From contig NZ_BMQF01000007.1 of the NCBI RefSeq assembly GCF_014647975.1, positions 1 to 64,000 of the forward strand: 64,000 bases of DNA, written 5' to 3'. Position 1 is the stretch's first letter. Each line of letters begins with the position of its first letter. Source of the DNA: Streptomyces fumigatiscleroticus (GTDB taxonomy: Bacteria; Actinomycetota; Actinomycetes; Streptomycetales; Streptomycetaceae). The notes under the pieces were generated by a model. The model ran no database searches. It was not told the origin of the DNA and was given only the letters and a program-made list of their open reading frames with translations. The position numbers and the translations under genes are program-made. Shown piece by piece: positions 62,958-64,000 of this stretch.

Positions 62958-64000
62958 TCAGCCTTGCCGAATCACCAGTCTGCCACCCTGCCGCCGGACG
63001 ACGACCTTGCCGGGGAGGTTGATGGCCTTCTGGCCGCGCCAGCCGGTGATCAGCCGGTCGACTTCCTCGATGTGACGGGCGAACAGGGAACCGGCCGGGG
63101 CGCCCGCCTCGACGGCGGCGCGGCGCAGCACGCGGCGGCGTACGGCGGGCGGCAGGACGTGCAGCTTGGCGCAGTCCAGGAGGCCGGCGGAATCCCGGAC
63201 GCCGGCCTCGGCGTGCCGGGCCCAGGCGTCGAGGGCGTCGGCGTCGTCGCGGGAGAGCTGGGCCGTACGGGCGAGAGCCTCGACGACGCCCTTGCCGAGG
63301 GCCTTCTCCAGGGCGGGCAGTCCCTCGTGGCGCAGACGGGAGCGGGTGTAGGCCGGGTCGGTGTTGTGCGGGTCGTCCCAGACGGGGAGGGACTGGACCA
63401 TGCAGGCCTTGCGGGCGGTGTGCCGGTCGAGCTGGAGAAAGGGGCGGCGGTAGCGGCCGCCGGCCCCCGAGACCGCGGCCATGCCGGACAGGGAGCGGAT
63501 GCCGGAGCCGCGGGCGAGGCCGAGCAGGACGGTCTCGGCCTGGTCGTCGCGGGTGTGCCCGAGCAGGACGGCGGTGGCGCCGTGGCGGTCGGCGACGGCG
63601 TCGAGGGCGGCGTAGCGGGCGTCGCGGGCGGCGTTCTCGGGTCCGCCCTCGCGGCCGACGCTGACGGCGACGGACTCCACGGGGTCCAGACCGAGGGCGC
63701 GCAGCCGGGTGGCGACCTCGTCGGCGCGCAGGTCGGAGCCGGGCTGGAGGCCGTGGTCGACGGTGACGCCGCCGGCCCGGACGCCGAGCTTGGGGGCCTC
63801 GAAGGCGAGGGCGGAGGCGAGCGCCATGGAGTCGGCGCCGCCGGAGCAGGCCACGAGCACGAGGGGCGGCGCCGGGCGCTCGTACGGCGCGGGCCCGGGA
63901 GCATGGGTCTCGCCGGGGGACTGCCGGTCGGGGTGGGCATCACGCCCGCCGTGCTCGCCCTGCACCGGCCCCGGCATGGAGAGCGCGGAGAGACCGGCGA
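62958..64000 (-). CDS. tilS: tRNA(Ile)-lysidine synthase (5' end outside the window)
   Basis: The visible 347 codons encode an N-type ATP pyrophosphatase that makes lysidine at tRNA-Ile position 34, changing its codon reading. The P-loop is VACSGGADSMALA, followed by VDHGLQPGSDLRA and GHTRDDQAETVLLGLARGSG. The frame stays open to the window edge, and the stretch before the P-loop lacks a family-like start, so the true start is probably beyond 64000. An internal ATG at 63977 is possible but less likely. Confidence 0.92.
   Translation of the reverse strand, partial: AGLSALSMPGPVQGEHGGRDAHPDRQSPGETHAPGPAPYERPAPPLVLVACSGGADSMALASALAFEAPKLGVRAGGVTVDHGLQPGSDLRADEVATRLRALGLDPVESVAVSVGREGGPENAARDARYAALDAVADRHGATAVLLGHTRDDQAETVLLGLARGSGIRSLSGMAAVSGAGGRYRRPFLQLDRHTARKACMVQSLPVWDDPHNTDPAYTRSRLRHEGLPALEKALGKGVVEALARTAQLSRDDADALDAWARHAEAGVRDSAGLLDCAKLHVLPPAVRRRVLRRAAVEAGAPAGSLFARHIEEVDRLITGWRGQKAINLPGKVVVRRQGGRLVIRQG

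Overview
The window reads as a Streptomyces chromosome: very high G+C, gene after gene with GTG or ATG starts, many 4-bp ATGA/GTGA overlaps, and hallmark loci (sigE-cseABC, lsr2, disA, clpC with actinobacterial control sites, an auxiliary trpS). From memory, the gene order matches the core block of Streptomyces coelicolor around SCO3334 to SCO3406. I see no insertion sequence, prophage, integrase, tRNA or CRISPR array. The left edge is the promoter region of an rRNA operon that runs leftward out of the window; the right edge cuts the 5' end of tilS.

Layout. 1-1.8 kb: rrn promoters (leftward), then a tryptophan attenuator with its own leader peptide and trpS. 1.8-12.1 kb: proC, a scrap of an ABC-transporter ATPase, a methyltransferase, small membrane and SH3 proteins, a Ser/Thr kinase with a PQQ propeller, ilvD, an isomerase-TetR pair and ppx. 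12.1-19.9 kb: a cysteine-rich protein, a sigma-like/zinc-finger/BACON fusion, radA, disA (c-di-AMP synthesis), an exported protein and mutY. 20-23.5 kb: the sigE-cseA-cseB-cseC cell-envelope stress operon. 23.6-31 kb: an MFS exporter with a divergent TetR repressor and a long inverted-repeat operator, a LytM peptidase, a NACHT NTPase with a leucine-rich tail, and a secreted acid phosphatase. 31-36.4 kb: clpC with sigma-R and ClgR sites, lsr2, an ArgA-type acetyltransferase and a BlaI-type repressor.

36.4-47.4 kb: a cofactor operon transcribed leftward, DUF2520-panC-nadB-nadC-coaX (pantothenate/CoA and NAD), whose 3' end runs into a 101-bp tandem repeat array that looks copied from the coaX terminus. 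It is followed by a beta-eliminating lyase, a TmrB-like ATPase and a NarL-type two-component pair. 47.4-54 kb: a MidA-type methyltransferase facing a stand-alone nuoD, two PH-domain membrane proteins, a coiled-coil membrane protein and an exported esterase. 54-64 kb: an MprF-like lipid aminoacyl transferase with a predicted sigma-E promoter, the folate genes folP-folB-folK and folE, then ftsH, hpt and tilS.

Links across the window: SigE is encoded at 20 kb and a sequence matching its promoter consensus precedes the MprF-like gene at 54 kb, so both ends of an envelope-stress response may lie here. ClpC and FtsH are the proteolysis arm; PanC/NadBC/CoaX and the fol genes supply cofactors. Most of the window is core housekeeping, so the interest lies mainly in regulatory sequence and in a few unusual proteins.
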